Assembly: GCA_948099385.1 (NCBI GenBank)
Contig: CANUEZ040000191.1
Location: 744,001 to 808,000, forward strand
Source of the DNA: Fasciola hepatica
Lineage: Eukaryota; Platyhelminthes; Trematoda; Plagiorchiida; Fasciolidae
Direction of reading: 5' to 3'
DNA: 64,000 nucleotides
Shown here: positions 40,034 through 54,620 of the stretch, piece by piece
Position numbering within the stretch: position 1 is the stretch's first letter
Layout of the letters: every line of letters starts with the position of its first letter
Translations under genes and position numbers: made by a program
The notes under the pieces: generated by a model
Database searches by the model: none
The model's input: only the letters and a program-made list of their open reading frames with translations
What the model was told of the DNA's origin: nothing

Positions 40034-42600
40034 CAGAGTAGATTTGTATAATATGATTCTCCATGCAGCTTGAACACTGAACTAACCATTGAAAATGATG
40101 GAAGCACTGTACAGCTGTTTGATCCGCTAAGGGAATCATGAGCATTGCACATGGACAGAGCCCACACGGGGACACGAACAAGGGTTGGGGTGAACGAATG
40201 TCAGTCGAACACCCAAACCACAAGGCTATCCCATATGGGTCTGAACGCTTTGTTCAACATATACACTACATGTTATAGCACAATCCCCAAATTGGCTTCG
40301 GCTTTCGCTTTCGCTTTGAACGGTAACAATCAATTTCTCGCACACCGATCCAATCCTATGTTCCATCACTTCTCTATTTATGGGCCTAAGTAAAACCAAG
40401 GCATTCCCTTATGAACAATCCACACAGATTGCTCATACAATGCAATAGAGCAGTAGCAGAGTAGATTCGTAAAATATGATTCTCCATGCAGCTTGAACAC
40501 TGAACTGACCATTGAAAATGTTGGAAGCTTTGTACAGCTGTTTGATCCGCTAAGGGAATCATGAGCATTGCACATGGACAGAGCCCACACGGGGACACGA
40601 ACAAGGGTTGGGGTGAACGATTGTCGGTCGAACACCTAAACCACAAGGCTATCCGATATGGGTCTGAACGCTTTCTTGAACATATACAATACATGATATA
40701 GCACAATCTCCAAATTGGCTTCGGCTTTCGCTTTCGCTTTGAACGGTAACAACCAAATTCTCGCACACCGATCCAATCCTATGTTCCATCACTTCTCTAT
40801 TTATGGGCCTAAGTAAAACCAAGGCATTCCCTTATGAACAATCCACACAGATTGCTCATACAATGCAATAGAGCAGTAGCAGAGTAGATTTGTATAATAT
40901 GATTCTCCATGCAGCTTGAACACTGAACTGACCATTGAAAATTATGGAAGCATTGTACAGCTGTTTGATCCGCTAAGGGAATCATGAGCATTGCACATGG
41001 ACAGAGCCCACACGGGGACACGAACAAGGGTTGGGGTGAACGAATGTCAGTCGAACACCCAAACCACAAGGCTATCCGATATGGGTCTCAACGCTTTGTT
41101 CAACATATACACTACATGTTATAGCACAATCCCCAAATTGGCTTCGGCTTTCGCTTTCGCTTTGAACGGTAACAATCAATTTCTCGCACACCGATCCAAT
41201 CCTATGTTCCATCACTTCTCTATTTATGGGCCGAAGTAAAACCAAGGCATTCCCTTATGAACAATCCACACAGATTGCTCATACAATGCAATAGAGCAGT
41301 AGCAGAGTAGATTTGTATAATATGATTCTCCATGCAGCTTGAACACTGAACTGACCATTGAAAATTATGGAAGCATTGTACAGCTGTTTGATCCGCTAAG
41401 GGAATCATGAGCATTGCACATGGACAGAGCCCACACGGGGACACGAACAAGGGTTGGGGTGAACGAATGTCAGTCGAACACCCAAACCACAAGGCTATCC
41501 GATATGGGTCTCAACGCTTTGTTCAACATATACACTACATGATATAGCACAATCCCTTAATTGGCTTCGGCTTTCGCTTTCGCTTTGAACGGTAACAACC
41601 AAATTCTCGCACACCGATCCAATCCTATGTTCCATCACTTCTCTATTTATGGGCCTAAGTAAAACCAAGGCATTCCCTTATGAACAATCCACACAGATTG
41701 CTCATACAATGTAATAGAGCAGTAGCAGAGTAGATTCGTAAAATATGATTCTCCATGCAGCTTGAACACTGAACTGACCATTGAAAATTATGGAAGCATT
41801 GTACAGCTGTTTGATCCGCTAAGGGAATCATGAGCATTACACTTGGACAGAGCCCACACGGGGACACGAACAAGGGTTGGGGTGAACGAATGTCAGTCGA
41901 ACACCCAAACCACAAGGCTATCCGATATGGGTCTCAACGCTTTGTTCAACATATACACTACATGATATAGCACAATCTCCAAATTGGCTTCGGCTTTCGC
42001 TTTCGCTTTGAACGGTAACAACCAAATTCTCGCACACCGATACAATCCTATGTTCCATCACTTCTCTATTTATGGGCCTAAGTAAAACCAAGGCGTTCCC
42101 TTATGAACAATCCACACAGATTGCTCATACAATGCAATAGAGCAGTAGCAGAGTAGATTTGTATAATATGATTCTCCATGCAGCTTGAACACTGAACTGA
42201 CCATTGGAAATTATGGAAGCACTGTACAGCTGATTGATCCGCTAAGGGAATCATGAGCATTGCACATGGACAGAGCCCACTCGGAGACACGAACAAGGGT
42301 TGGGGTGAACGAATGTCAGTCGAACACCCAAACCACAAGGCTATCCCATATGGGTCTCAACGCTTTGTTCAACATATACAATACGTGATATAGCACAATC
42401 CCCAAATTGGCTTCGGCTTTCGCTTTCGCTTTGAACGGTAACAACCATATTCACGCACACCGATCCAATCCTATGTTCCATCACTTCTCTATTTATGGGC
42501 CTAAGTAAAACCAAGGCATTCCCTTATGAACAATCCACACAGATTGCTCATACAATGCAATAGAGCAGTAGCAGAGTAGATTTGTATAATATGATTCTCC
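40034..42600 (+). repeat. Plain monomer run
   Basis: Monomers start at 40386, 40809, 41232, 41655, 42078 and 42501. Shared variants are ACAATCAATTTCTCGC, GGAAGCATTGTACAGC and, in 40386 and 41655, GATTCGTAAAATATG. Copies 40809 and 41232 are nearly the same. GAAAATGTTGGAAGCTTTG near 40514 also appears near 49415 and 52376, linking this run to the 2961-bp unit further right. Confidence 0.8.
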
Positions 42601-45560
42601 ATGCAGCTTGAACACTGAACTGACCATTGAAAATTATTGAAGCATTGTACAGCTGTTTGATCCGCTAAGGGAATCATGAGCATTGCACATGGACAGAGCC
42701 CACACGGGGACACGAACAATGGTTGGGGTGAACAATTGTCAGTCGAACACCTAAACCACAAGGCTATCCGATATGGGTCTCAACGCTTTGTTCAACATAT
42801 ACAATACATGATATAGCACAATCCCCAAATTGGCTTCGGCTTTCGCTTTCGCTTTGAACGGTAACAACCAAATTCTCGCACACCGATACAATCCTATGTT
42901 CCATCACTTCTCTATTTATGGGCCTAAGTAAAACCAAGGCATTCCCTTATGAACAATCCCCACACAGATTGCTCGAACAATGCAATAGAGCAGTAGCAGA
43001 GTAGATTTGTATAATATGATTCTCCATGCAGCTTGAACACTGAACTGACCATTGAAAATTATGGAAGCACTGTACAGCTGTTTGATCCGCTAAGGGAATC
43101 GAGAGCATTGCACATGGACAGAGCCCACACGGGGACACGAACAAGGGTTGGGGTGAACGAATGTCAGTCGAACACCCAAACCACAAGGCTATCCGATATG
43201 GGTCTCAACGCTTTGTTCAACATATACAATACATGATATAGCACAATCCCCAAATTGGCTTCGGCTTTCGCTTTCGCTTTCGCTTTGAACGGTAACAACC
43301 AAATTCTCGAACACAGATCCAATCCTATGTTCCATCACTTCTCTATTTATGGGCCTAAGTAAAACCAAGGTATTCCCTTATGAACAATCCACACAGATTG
43401 CTCATGCAATGCAATAGAGCAGTAGCAGAGTAGATTTGAATAATATGATTCTCCATGCAGCTTGAACACTGAACTGACCATTGAAAATGATGGAAGCACT
43501 GTACAGCTGTTTGATCCGCTAAGGGAATCATGAGCATTACACTTGGACAGACCCCACACGGGGACACGAACAAGGGTTGGGGTGAACGAATGTCAGTCGA
43601 ACACCCAAACTGCAAGGCTATCCCATATGGGTCTGAACGATTTGTTCAACATATACACTACATGATATAGCACAATCCCCAAATTGGCTTCGGCTTTCGC
43701 TTTCGCTTTGAACGGTAACAACCAAATTCTCGCACACCGATCCAATCCTATGTTCCATCACTTCTCTATTTATGGGCCTAAGTAAAACCAAGGCATTCCC
43801 TTATGAACAATCCACACAGATTGCTCATACAATGTAATAGAGCAGTAGCAGAGTAGATTCGTAAAATATGATTCTCCATGCAGCTTGAACACTTAATTGA
43901 CCATTGAAAAATATGGAAGCACTGTACAGCTGGTTGATCCGCTAAGGGAATCATGAGCATTGCACATGGACAGAGCCCACACGGGGACACGAACAAGGGT
44001 TGGGGTGAACGAATGTAAGTCGAACACCCAAACCACAAGGCTATCCGATATGGATCTCAACGCTTTGTTCAACATATACAATACATGATATAGCACAATC
44101 CCCAAATTGGCTTCGGCTTTCGCTTTCGCTTTGAACGGTAACAACCAAATTCTCGCACACCGATCCAATCCTATGTTCCATCACTTCTCTATTTATGGGC
44201 CTAAGTAAAACCAAGGCATTCCCTTATGAACAATCCACACAGATTGCTCATACAATGCAATAGAGCAGTAGCAGAGTAGATTTGTATAATATGATTCTCC
44301 ATGCAGCTTGAACACTGAACTGACCATTGAAAATTATGGAGGCACTATACAGCTGTTTGTTCCGCTAAGGGAATCATGAGCATTGCACATGGACAGAGCC
44401 CACACGGGGACACGAACAAGGGTTGGGGTGAACGAATGTCAGTCGAACACCCAAACTACAAGGCTATCCCATATGGGTCTCAACGCTTTGTTCAACATAT
44501 ACAATACATGATATAGCACAATCCCCAAATTGGCTTCGGCTTTCGCTTTCGCTTTGAACGGTAACAACCAAATTCACGCACACCGATCCAATCCTATGTT
44601 CCATCACTTCTCTATTTATGGGCGTAAGTAGAACCAAAGCTTTCGCCTTATGAACAATCCACACAGATTGCTCATACAATGTAATAGAGCAGTAGCAGAG
44701 TAGATTTGTATAATATGATTCTCCATGCAGCTTGAACACTGAACTGACCATTGGAAAATATGGAAGCACTGTACAGCTGTTTGATCCGCTAAGGGAATCA
44801 TGAGCATTACACTTGGACAGACCCCACACGGGGACACGAACAAGGGTTGGGGTGAACGAATGTCAGTCGAACACCCAAACTACAAGGCTATCCCATATGG
44901 GTCTGAACGCTTTGTTCAACATATACAATACATGATATAGCACGAACCCCAAATTGGCTTCGGCTTTCGCTTTCGCTTTGAACGGTAACAACCAAATTCA
45001 CGCACACCGATCCAATCCTATGTTCCATCACTTCTCTATTTATGGGCCTAAGTAAAACCAAGGCATTCCCTTATGAACAATCCACACAGATTGCTCATAC
45101 AATGTATTAGAGCAGTAGCAGAGTAGATTCGTAAAATATGATTATCCATGCAGCTTGAAAACTTAATTGACCATTGGAAAATATGGAAGCACTGTACAGC
45201 TGGTTGATCCGCTAAGGGAATCATGAGCATTGCACATGGACAGAGCCCACACGGGGACACGAACAAGGGTTGGGGTGAACGAATGTCAGTCGAACACCCA
45301 AACTACAAGGCTATCCCATATGGGTGTGAACGATTTGTTCAACATATACACTACATGATATAGCACAATCCCCAAATTGGCTTCGGCTTTCGCTTTCGCT
45401 TTGAACGGTAACAACAAATTCTCGCACACCGATTCAATCCTATGTTCCATCACTTCTCTATTTATGGGCCTAAGTAAAACCAAGGCATTCGCCTTATGAA
45501 CAATCCACACAGATTGCTCATACAATGCAATAGAGCAGTAGCAGAGTAGATTCGTAAAAT
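42600..45560 (+). repeat. 7-monomer HOR, unit 1 (2970 bp)
   Basis: Monomers start at 42501 (part), 42924, 43355, 43778, 44201, 44624, 45048 and 45470 (part). Variants repeated 2970 bp later include AATTATTGAAGCATTG, CCCCACACAGATTGCTCGAAC, ATCGAGAGCATTGCAC, an extra TTTCGC unit, CTCGAACACAGATCC, CAAGGTATTCCC, TTACACTTGGACAG, GAACACTTAATTGACC, AGCTGGTTGATCC, ATGGAGGCACTATACAGC, GGGCGTAAGTAG and CCAAAGCTTTCGCC. The length is 2970 and not 2961 because of the hexamer gain and small indels. The limits are approximate to within about 60 bases. Confidence 0.85.
43261..43290 (+). repeat. TTTCGC hexamer tract expanded by one unit
   Basis: Three TTTCGC units are present here in place of two. The same monomer also has a CC insertion in CCCCACACAG, so it is 431 bp (42924-43354), the longest seen. 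Its copy lies 2970 bp downstream. Confidence 0.9.
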
Positions 45561-48550
45561 ATGATTCTCCATGCAGCTTGAACACTGAACTGACCATTGA
45601 AAATTATTGAAGCATTGTACAGCTGTTTGATCCGCTAAGGGAATCATGAGCATTGCACATGGACAGAGCCCACACGGGGACACGAACAATGGTTGGGGTG
45701 AACAATTGTCAGTCGAACACCTAAACCACAAGGCTATCCGATATGGGTCTCAACGCTTTGTTCAACATATACAATACATGATATAGCACAATCCCCAAAT
45801 TGGCTTCGGCTTTCGCTTTCGCTTTGAACGGTAACAACCAAATTCTCGCACACCGATACAATCCTATGTTCCATCACTTCTCTATTTATGGGCCTAAGTA
45901 AAACCAAGGCATTCCCTTATGAACAATCCCCACACAGATTGCTCGAACAATGCAATAGAGCAGTAGCAGAGTAGATTTGTATAATATGATTCTCCATGCA
46001 GCTTGAACACTGAACTGACCATTGACAATTATGGAAGCACTGTACAGCTGTTTGATCCGCTAAGGGAATCGAGAGCATTGCACATGGACAGAGCCCACAC
46101 GGGGACACGAACAAGGGTTGGGGTGAACGAATGTCAGTCGAACACCCAAACCACAAGGCTATCCGATATGGGTCTCAACGCTTTGTTCAACATATACAAT
46201 ACATGATATAGCACAATCCCCAAATTGGCTTCGGCTTTCGCTTTCGCTTTCGCTTTGAACGGTAACAACCAAATTCTCGAACACAGATCCAATCCTATGT
46301 TCCATCACTTCTCTATTTATGGGCCTAAGTAAAACCAAGGTATTCCCTTATGAACAATCCACACAGATTGCTCATGCAATGCAATAGAGCAGTAGCAGAG
46401 TAGATTTGAATAATATGATTCTCCATGCAGCTTGAACACTGAACTGACCATTGAAAATGATGGAAGCACTGTACAGCTGTTTGATCCGCTAAGGGAATCA
46501 TGAGCATTACACTTGGACAGACGCCACACGGGGACACGAACAAGGGTTGGGGTGAACGAATGTCAGTCGAACACCCAAACTGCAAGGCTATCCCATATGG
46601 GTCTGAACGATTTGTTCAACATATACAATACATGATATAGCACAATCCCCAAATTGGCTTCGGCTTTCGCTTTCGCTTTGAACGGTAACAACCAAATTCT
46701 CGCACACCGATCCAATCCTATGTTCCATCACTTCTCTATTTATGGGCCTAAGTAAAACCAAGGCATTCCCTTATGAACAATCCACACAGATTGCTCATAC
46801 AATGTAATAGAGCAGTAGCAGAGTAGATTCGTAAAATATGATTCTCCATGCAGCTTGAACACTTAATTGACCATTGAAAAATATGGAAGCACTGTACAGC
46901 TGGTTGATCCGCTAAGGGAATCATGAGCATTGCACATGGACAGAGCCCACACGGGGACACGAACAAGGGTTGGGGATGAACGAATGTAAGTCGAACACCC
47001 AAACCACAAGGCTATCCGATATGGATCTCAACGCTTTGTTCAACATATACAATACATGATATAGCACAATCCCCAAATTGGCTTCGGCTTTCGCTTTCGC
47101 TTTGAACGGTAACAACCAAATTCTCGCACACCGATCCAATCCTATGTTCCATCACTTCTCTATTTATGGGCCTAAGTAAAACCAAGGCATTCCCTTATGA
47201 ACAATCCACACAGATTGCTCATACAATGCAATAGAGCAGTAGCAGAGTAGATTTGTATAATATGATTCTCCATGCAGCTTGAACACTGAACTGACCATTG
47301 AAAATTATGGAGGCACTATACAGCTGTTTGTTCCGCTAAGGGAATCATGAGCATTGCACATGGACAGAGCCCACACGGGGACACGAACAAGGGTTGGGGT
47401 GAACGAATGTCAGTCGAACACCCAAACTACAAGGCTATCCCATATGGGTCTCAACGCTTTGTTCAACATATACAATACATGATATAGCACAATCCCCAAA
47501 TTGGCTTCGGCTTTCGCTTTCGCTTTGAACGGTAACAACAAATTCTCGCACACCGATCCAATCCTATGTTCCATCACTTCTCTATTTATGGGCGTAAGTA
47601 GAACCAAAGCTTTCGCCTTATGAACAATCCACACAGATTGCTCATACAATGTAATAGAGCAGTAGCAGAGTAGATTTGTATAATATGATTCTCCATGCAG
47701 CTTGAACACTGAACTGACCATTGGAAAATATGGAAGCACTGTACAGCTGTTTGATCCGCTCAGGGAAACATGAGCATTACACTTGGACAGACCCCACACG
47801 GGGACACGAACGAGGGTTGGGGTGAACGAATGTCAGTCGAACACCCAAACTACAAGGCTATCCCATATGGGTCTGAACGCTTTGTTCAACATATACAATA
47901 CATGATATAGCACAAACCCCAAATTGGCTTCGGCTTTCGCTTTCGCTTTGAACGGTAACAACCAAATTCACGCACACCGATCCAATCCTATGTTCCATCA
48001 CTTCTCTATTTATGGGCCTAAGTAAAACCAAGGCATTCGCCTTATGAACAATCCACACAGATTGCTCATACAATGTATTAGAGCAGTAGCAGAGTAGATT
48101 CGTAAAATATGATTATCCATGCAGCTTGAACACTTAATTGACCATTGGAAAATATGGAAGCACTGTACAGCTGGTTGATCCGCTAAGGGAATCATGAGCA
48201 TTGCACATGGACAGAGCCCACACGGGGACACGAACAAGGGTTGGGGTGAACGAATGTCAGTCGAACACCCAAACTACAAGGCTATCCCATATGGGTGTGA
48301 ACGATTTGTTCAACATATACACTACATGATATAGCACAATCCCCAAATTGGCTTCGGCTTTCGCTTTCGCTTTGAACGGTAACAACAAATTCTCGCACAC
48401 CGATTCAATCCTATGTTCCATCACTTCTCTATTTATGGGCCTAAGTAAAACCAAGGCATTCGCCTTATGAACAATCCACACAGATTGCTCATACAATGCA
48501 ATAGAGCAGTAGCAGAGTAGATTTGTATAATATGATTCTCCATGCAGCTT
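45561..48550 (+). repeat. 7-monomer HOR, unit 2
   Basis: Monomers start at 45470 (part), 45894, 46325, 46748, 47172, 47594, 48018 and 48441 (part). Differences from unit 1 include ATTGACAATT (46023), GACGCCACACG (46520), a 1-bp gain in TGGGGATGAACG (46974), ACAACAAATTCTCGC (47536) for ACAACCAAATTCACGC, CTCAGGGAAACATG (47759) and CATTCGCC (48044) for CATTCCC. This pair has therefore diverged more than the 8-monomer pair. Confidence 0.85.
46231..46260 (+). repeat. TTTCGC hexamer tract expanded by one unit
   Basis: This is the copy of the expansion at 43261, carried by the 2970-bp duplication. It adds no independent event to the slippage count. Confidence 0.9.
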
Positions 48551-48649
48551 GAACACTGAACTGACCATTGAAAATTATGGAGGCACTATACAGCTGTTTG
48601 TTCCGCTACGGGAATCATGAGCATTACACTTGGACAGAGCCCACACGGG

Positions 48650-51630
48650 GACACGAACAAGGGTTGGGGTGAACGAATGTCAGTCGAACACCCAAACTAC
48701 AAGGCTATCCGATATGGATCTCAACGCTTTGTTCAACATATACACTACATGATATAGCACAATCCCCAAATTGGCTTCGGCTTTCGCTTTCGCTTTGAAC
48801 GGTAACAACCAAATTCTCGCACACCGATCCAATCCTATGTTCCATCACTTCTCTATTTATGGGCCTAAGTAAAATCAAGGCATTCCCTTATGAACAATCC
48901 ACACAGATTGCTCATACAATGCAACAGAGCAGTAGCAGAGTAGATTTGTATAATATGATTCTCCATGCAGCTTGAACACTGAACTGACCATTGAAAATTA
49001 TGGAAGCACTGTACAGCTGTTTGATCCGCTAAGGGAATCATGAGCATTGCACATGGACAGAGCCCACACGGGGACACGAACAAGGGTAGGGGTGAACGAA
49101 TGTCAGTCGAACACCCAAATCACAAGGCTATCCCATATGGGTCTGAACGCTTTGTTCAACATATACACTACATGATATAGCACACTCCCCAAATTGGCTT
49201 CGGCTTTCGCTTTCGCTTTGAACGGTAACAACCAAATTCTCGCACACCGATCCAATCCTATGTTCCATCACTTCTCTATTTATGGGCCTAAGTAAAACCA
49301 AGGCATTCCCTTATGAACAATCCACACAGATTGCTCATACAATGCAATAGAGCAGTAGCAGAGTAGATTTGTATAATATGATTCTCCATGCAGCTTGAAC
49401 ACTGAACTGACCATTGAAAATGTTGGAAGCTTTGTACAGCTGTTTGATCCGCTAAGGGAATCATGAGCATTGCACATGGACAGAGCCCACACGGGGACAC
49501 GAACAAGGGTTGGGGTGAACGATTGTCAGTCGAACACCCAAACCACAAGGCTATCCGATATGGGTCTCAACGCTTTGTTCAACATATACAATACATGATA
49601 TAGCACAATCCCCAAATTGGCTTCGGCTTTCGCTTTCGCTTTGAACGGTAACATCTAAATTATCGCACACCGATCCAATCCTATGTTCCATCACTTCTCT
49701 ATTTATGGGCCTAAGTAAAACCAAGGCAATCCCTTGTGAAAAATTCACACAGATTGCTCATACAATGCAATAGAGCAGTAGCAGAGTAGATTTGTATAAT
49801 ATGATTCTCCATGCAGCTTGAACACTGAACTGACCATTGAAAATTATTGAAACACTGTACAGCTGTTTGATCCGCTAAGGGAATCATGAGCATTGCACAT
49901 GGACAGAGCCCACTCGGAGACACGAACAAGGGTTGGGGTGAACGAATGTCAGTCGAACACCCAAATCACAAGGCTATCCGATATGGGTCTGAAAGCTTCG
50001 TTCAACATATACACTACATGATATAGCACAATCCCCAAATTGGCTTCGGCTTTCGCTTTCGCTTTGAACGGTAACAACCAAATTCTCGCACACCGATTCA
50101 ATCCTATGTTCCATCACTTCTCTATTTATGGGCCTAAGTAAAACCAAGGCATTCCCCTATGAACAATCCACACAGATTGCTCATACAATGCAATAGAGTA
50201 GTAGCAGTGTAAATTTGTATAATATGATTCTCCATGCAGCTTGAACACTGAACTGACCATTGAAAATTATTGAAGCACTGTACAGCTGTTTGATCCGCTA
50301 AGGGAATCATGAGCATTGCACATGGACAGAGCCCACACGGGGACACGAACAAGGGATGGGGTGAACGAATGTCAGTCGAACACCCAAACCACAAGGCTAT
50401 CCGATATGGGTCTGAACGCTTTGTTCAACATATACAATACATGATATAGCACAATCTCCAAATTGGCTTCGGCTTTCGCTTTCGCTTTGAACGGTAACAA
50501 CCAAATTCTCGAACACAGATCCAATCCTATGTTCCATCACTTCTCTATTTATGGGCCTAAGTAAAACCAAGGCATTCCCTTATGAACAATCCACACAGAT
50601 TGCTCATACATTTTAATAGAGCAGTAGCAGAGTAGATTTGTATAATATGATTCTCCATGCAGCTTGAACACTGAACTGACCATTGAAAATTATTGAAGCA
50701 TTGTACAGCTGTTTGATCCGCTAAGGGAATCATGAGCATTGCACATGGACAGAGCCCACTCGGAGACGCGAACAAGGGTTGGGGTGAACGAATGTCAGTC
50801 GAACACCCAAACCACAAGGCTATCCGATATGGGTCTCAACGCTTTGTTCAACATATACAATACATGATATAGCACAATCCCCAAATTGGCTTCGGCTTTC
50901 GCTTTCGCTTTGAACCGTAACAACCAAATTCTCGCACATCGATCCAATCCTATGTTCCATCACTTCTCTATTTATGGGCCTAAGTAAAACCAAGGCATTC
51001 CCTTATGAACAATCCACACAGATTGCTCATACAATGCAATAGAGCAGTAGCAGAGTAGATTTGTATAATATGATTCTCCATGCAGCTTGAACACTGAACT
51101 GACCATTCAAAGTTATGGAAGCACTGTACAGCTGTTTGATCCGCTAAGGGAATCATGAGCATTGCACATGGACAGAGCCCACACGGGGACACGAACAGGG
51201 GTTGGGGTGAACGATTGTCAGTCGAAAACCCAAACCACAAGGCTATCCCATATGGGTATCAACGCTTTGTTCAACATATACACTACATGATATAGCACAA
51301 TCCCCAAATTGGCTTCGGCTTTCGCTTTCGCTTTGAACGGTAACAACCAAATTCTCGCACACCGATCCAATCCTATGTTCCATCACTTCTCTATTTATGG
51401 GCCTAAGTAAAACCAAGGCATTTCCTTATGAACAATCCACACAGATTGCTCATGCAATGCAATAGAGCAGTAGCAGAGTAGATTTGTGTAATATGTTTCT
51501 CCATGCAGCTTGAACACGGAACTGACCATTGAAAATTATGGAAGCATTGTACAGCTGTTTGATCCGCTAAGGGAATCATGAGCATTGCACATGGACAGAG
51601 CCCACACGGGGACACGAACAAGGGTTGGGG
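48650..51630 (+). repeat. 7-monomer HOR, unit 1 (2961 bp)
   Basis: Monomers start at 48441 (part), 48865, 49288, 49711, 50134, 50557, 50980 and 51403. Markers repeated 2961 bp later are CCGATATGGATCTCAACGC, GTAAAATCAAGGC, CAAGGGTAGGGGTG, CACACTCCCC, AAATGTTGGAAGCTTTG, ACATCTAAATTATCGC, CAATCCCTTGTGAAAAATTC, TTATTGAAACACTG, ACAAGGGATGGGG, CATACATTTTAATAG, GGAGACGCGAAC, GTCGAAAACCC, TGGGTATCAACG and GTGTAATATGTTTCTCC. The unit is exactly seven 423-bp monomers. Confidence 0.88.
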
Positions 51631-54620
51631 TGAACGAATGTCAGTCGAACACCCAAACTACAAGGCTATCCGATATGGATCTCAACGCTTTGTTCAACAT
51701 ATACACTACATGATATAGCACAATCCCCAAATTGGCTTCGGCTTTCGCTTTCGCTTTGAACGGTAACAACCAAATTCTCGCACACCGATCCAATCCTATG
51801 TTCCATCACTTCTCTATTTATGGGCCTAAGTAAAATCAAGGCATTCCCTTATGAACAATCCACACAGATTGCTCATACAATGCAACAGAGCAGTAGCAGA
51901 GTAGATTTGTATAATATGATTCTCCATGCAGCTTGAACACTGAACTGACCATTGAAAATGATGGAAGCACTGTACAGCTGTTTGATCCGCTAAGGGAATC
52001 ATGAGCATTGCACATGGACAGAGCCCACACGGGGACACGAACAAGGGTAGGGGTGAACGAATGTCAGTCGAACACCCAAATCACAAGGCTATCCCATATG
52101 GGTCTGAACGCTTTGTTCAACATATACACTACATGATATAGCACACTCCCCAAATTGGCTTCGGCTTTCGCTTTCGCTTTGAACGGTAACAACCAAATTC
52201 TCGCACACCGATCCAATCCTATGTTCCATCACTTCTCTATTTATGGGCCTAAGTAAAACCAAGGCATTCCCTTATGAACAATCCACACAGATTGCTCATA
52301 CAATGCAATAGAGCAGTAGCAGAGTAGATTTGTATAATATGATTCTCCATGCAGCTTGAACACTGAACTGACCATTGAAAATGTTGGAAGCTTTGTACAG
52401 CTGTTTGATCCGCTAAGGGAATCATGAGCATTGCACATGGACAGAGCCCACACGGGGACACGAACAAGGGTTGGGGTGAACGATTGTCAGTCGAACACCC
52501 AAACCACAAGGCTATCCGATATGGGTCTCAACGCTTTGTTCAACATATACAATACATGATATAGCACAATCCCCAAATTGGCTTCGGCTTTCGCTTTCGC
52601 TTTGAACGGTAACATCTAAATTATCGCACACCGATCCAATCCTATGTTCCATCACTTCTCTATTTATGGGCCTAAGTAAAACCAAGGCAATCCCTTGTGA
52701 AAAATTCACACAGATTGCTCATACAATGCAATAGAGCAGTAGCAGAGTAGATTTGTATAATATGATTCTCCATGCAGCTTGAACACTGAACTGACCATTG
52801 AAAATTATTGAAACACTGTACAGCTGTTTGATCCGCTAAGGGAATCATGAGCATTGCACATGGACAGAGCCCACTCGGAGACACGAACAAGGGTTGGGGT
52901 GAACGAATGTCAGTCGAACACCCAAATCACAAGGCTATCCGATATGGGTCTGAAAGATTCGTTCAACATATACACTACATGATATAGCACAATCCCCAAA
53001 TTGGCTTCGGCTTTCGCTTTCGCTTTGAACGGTAACAACCAAATTCTCGCACACCGATTCAATCCTATGTTCCATCACTTCTCTATTTATGGGCCTAAGT
53101 AAAACCAAGGCATTCCCCTATGAACAATCCACACAGATTGCTCATACAATGCAATAGAGCAGTAGCAGAGTAGAGTTGTATAATATGATTCTCCATGCAG
53201 CTTGAACACTGAACTGACCATTGAAAATTATTGAAGCACTGTACAGCTGTTTGATCCGCTAAGGGAATCATGAGCATTGCACATGGACAGAGCCCACACG
53301 GGGACACGAACAAGGGATGGGGTGAACGAATGTCAGTCGAACACCCAAACCACAAGGCTATCCGATATGGGTCTGAACGCTTTGTTCAACATATACAATA
53401 CATGATATAGCACAATCTCCAAATTGGCTTCGGCTTTCGCTTTCGCTTTGAACGGTAACAACCAAATTCTCGAACACAGATCCAATCCTATGTTCCATCA
53501 CTTCTCTATTTATGGGCCTAAGTAAAACCAAGGCATTCCCTTATGAACAATCCACACAGATTGCTCATACATTTTAATAGAGCAGTAGCAGAGTAGATTT
53601 GTATAATATGATTCTCCATGCAGCTTGAACACTGAACTGACCATTGAAAATTATTGAAGCATTGTACAGCTGTTTGATCCGCTAAGGGAATCATGAGCAT
53701 TGCACATGGACAGAGCCCACTCGGAGACGCGAACAAGGGTTGGGGTGAACGAATGTCAGTCGAACACCCAAACCACAAGGCTATCCGATATGGGTCTCAA
53801 CGCTTTGTTCAACATATACAATACATGATATAGCACAATCCCCAAATTGGCTTCGGCTTTCGCTTTCGCTTTGAACCGTAACAAGCAAATTCTCGCACAT
53901 CGATCCAATCCTATGTTCCATCACTTCTCTATTTATGGGCCTAAGTAAAACCAAGGCATTCCCTTATGAACAATCCACACAGATTGCTCATACAATGCAA
54001 TAGAGCAGTAGCAGAGTAGATTTGTATAATATGATTCTCCATGCAGCTTGAACACTGAACTGACCATTGAAAATTATGGAAGCACTGTACAGCTGTTTGA
54101 TCCGCTAAGGGAATCATGAGCATTGCACATGGACAGAGCCCACACGGGGACACGAACAGGGGTTGGGGTGAACGATTGTCAGTCGAAAACCCAAACCACA
54201 AGGCTATCCCATATGGGTATCAACGCTTTGTTCAACATATACACTACATGATATAGCACAATCCCCAAATTGGCTTCGGCTTTCGCTTTCGCTTTGAACG
54301 GTAACAACCAAATTCTCGCACACCGATCCAATCCTATGTTCCATCACTTCTCTATTTATGGGCCTAAGTAAAACCAAGGCATTTCCTTATGAACAATCCA
54401 CACAGATTGCTCATGCAATGCAATAGAGCAGTAGCAGAGTAGATTTGTGTAATATGTTTCTCCATGCAGCTTGAACACGGAACTGACCATTGAAAATTAT
54501 GGAAGCATTGTACAGCTGTTTGATCCGCTAAGGGAATCATGAGCATTGCACATGGACAGAGCCCACACGGGGACACGAACAAGGGTTGGGGTGAACGAAT
54601 GTCAGTCGAACACCCAAACT
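51631..54620 (+). repeat. 7-monomer HOR, unit 2 (2961 bp)
   Basis: Monomers start at 51826, 52249, 52672, 53095, 53518, 53941 and 54364. Differences noticed against unit 1 are few: AAAATGATGG (51956) for AAAATTATGG, GAAAGATTCG (52951) for GAAAGCTTCG, GCAGAGTAGAG (53164) for GCAGTGTAAAT, ACAAGCAAATTC (53881) for ACAACCAAATTC, and ATTGAAAATTATGG (54067) for ATTCAAAGTTATGG. After about 54,620 the next monomer has CCCATATGGGTCTGAACG and no longer follows the unit. Confidence 0.88.
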
